A program made the position numbers and the translations under genes. Of a DNA stretch of 64,000 bases, positions 60,161 to 64,000 are shown one piece after another. The notes under the pieces were generated by a model. It was not told where the DNA came from and searched no databases. It was given only the letters and a program-made list of their open reading frames with translations. This stretch comes from Enterobacter sp. Cy-643 (GTDB lineage: Bacteria > Pseudomonadota > Gammaproteobacteria > Enterobacterales > Enterobacteriaceae): positions 350,026 to 414,025 of the forward strand of contig NZ_VWWV01000004.1 in assembly GCF_011752815.1 (NCBI RefSeq), given 5' to 3'. Positions within the stretch are counted from its first letter, which is position 1. Every line of letters begins with the position of its first letter.

Positions 60161-60448
60161 ATGCTGCATACCTTACGCCAGTCGCCCTTCCAGTGTGATA
60201 TCGCCGAGATTCTGCGCCTTGTCCGGCCGGGTGACGATTTACTGCTGATTGAAGATGGCGTGATTGCCGCGCTGAATGACAGCCGGGCGCTTGAATTACT
60301 GCTTTCCGTCCCCATTACTGTTAGCGCTCTGCAAGAAGATGTTGAGGCCAGAGGCTTGTCTGCTCAAATTTCGTCCAAAATTGAGCGTGTCGGCTATACT
60401 GATTTCGTCAGAATGACGATAAAACATAGCCAGCAGTTCGCCTGGTAA
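60161..60448 (+). CDS. tusB: Sulfur relay protein TusB
   Basis: TusB is the third subunit of the tRNA-2-thiolation relay. The 95-aa protein from the ATG at 60161 reads MLHTLRQSPFQCDIAEILRL and ends KHSQQFAW, the E. coli length; an upstream in-frame start at 60134 lies inside tusC. It precedes the str operon promoter by 22 bases. Confidence 0.95.
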   Translation: MLHTLRQSPFQCDIAEILRLVRPGDDLLLIEDGVIAALNDSRALELLLSVPITVSALQEDVEARGLSAQISSKIERVGYTDFVRMTIKHSQQFAW

Positions 60449-60469
60449 CGGCGGATCGCTGTATATTTC

Positions 60470-61513
<1,044 letters not shown>

Positions 61514-61531
61514 TAAATCCTTCGTAGTGTT

Positions 61532-61569
61532 ACCCAAGCGGGCGCTTCATGAAGCTGCCCGCTTTGGGT
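61532..61569 (+). other. Hairpin in the rpsG-fusA gap
   Basis: ACCCAAGCGGGC pairs with GCCCGCTTTGGGT (one bulge) across the 93-base rpsG-fusA gap. It lacks a T-tract and is more likely an intercistronic structure than a terminator. Confidence 0.55.
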
Positions 61570-61597
61570 TACTTAACTTGAACGTCCCAGGATATAG

Positions 61598-63721
<2,124 letters not shown>

Positions 63722-63735
63722 GCCAACGCTTTTAA

Positions 63736-64000
<265 letters not shown>

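Overview
The window is a stretch of chromosome from a member of the Enterobacteriaceae. Protein sequences and gene order closely follow the Escherichia coli greB-ompR-envZ ... rpsL-rpsG-fusA-tufA region (around 75 min on the E. coli map), but several differences show it is not E. coli itself. The exact genus cannot be fixed from this sequence alone; an Enterobacter/Klebsiella/Cedecea-type relative is plausible. No rRNA, tRNA, CRISPR array, prophage or complete insertion sequence was seen.

Layout. 1-4.4 kb: greB (cut by the left edge), the osmosensing pair ompR-envZ, and pckA (PEP carboxykinase). 4.6-10.7 kb: a candidate 31-aa small ORF, yhgE, then the leftward genes hslO, hslR, yrfG and igaA (redox chaperone, Hsp15, nucleotidase, Rcs brake). 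11-18 kb: nudE, mrcA (PBP1a) and the divergent hofMNOPQ cluster for DNA uptake. 18-24.4 kb: the aroK-aroB-damX-dam-rpe-gph-trpS super-operon. 24.5-32 kb: an intact eight-gene yhfZYXW-php-yhfUTS operon of unknown function, preceded by a well-formed promoter with two matching inverted repeats. 32-37.3 kb: the leftward nirB-nirD-nirC-cysG nitrite-reduction/siroheme operon, with FNR and NarL/NarP boxes spaced as in E. coli.

37.4-41.1 kb holds a three-gene accessory cassette not expected between nirB and tsgA: a glutathione S-transferase, a 688-aa PNPOx-like/ferredoxin-reductase/[2Fe-2S] fusion, and a LysR regulator. 41.2-48.8 kb: tsgA, ppiA, pabA, argD, yhfK, crp and yhfA; yhfG-fic, usually between ppiA and pabA, is absent. 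48.8-56.3 kb: prkB-yheU-yheT, an extra LysE/RhtB-type exporter gene, yheS (ABC-F), and kefG-kefB-yheV. 56.4-64 kb: slyD, slyX, fkpA (with a sigma-E-type promoter), yheO-tusDCB, and the str operon rpsL-rpsG-fusA-tufA (tufA cut by the right edge).

Most of the window is conserved core genome: gene expression (GreB, TrpS, S12, S7, EF-G, EF-Tu, Tus proteins), envelope and stress (OmpR/EnvZ, IgaA, PBP1a, FkpA, KefB/G), and central or amino-acid metabolism (PckA, AroK/B, Rpe, ArgD, PabA, CysG). The parts most worth new work are the yhf operon with its putative operators, the redox cassette, two candidate small ORFs, a divergent crp leader, and a family of CCCTCTCC/GGAGAGGG hairpin repeats in three intergenic regions.
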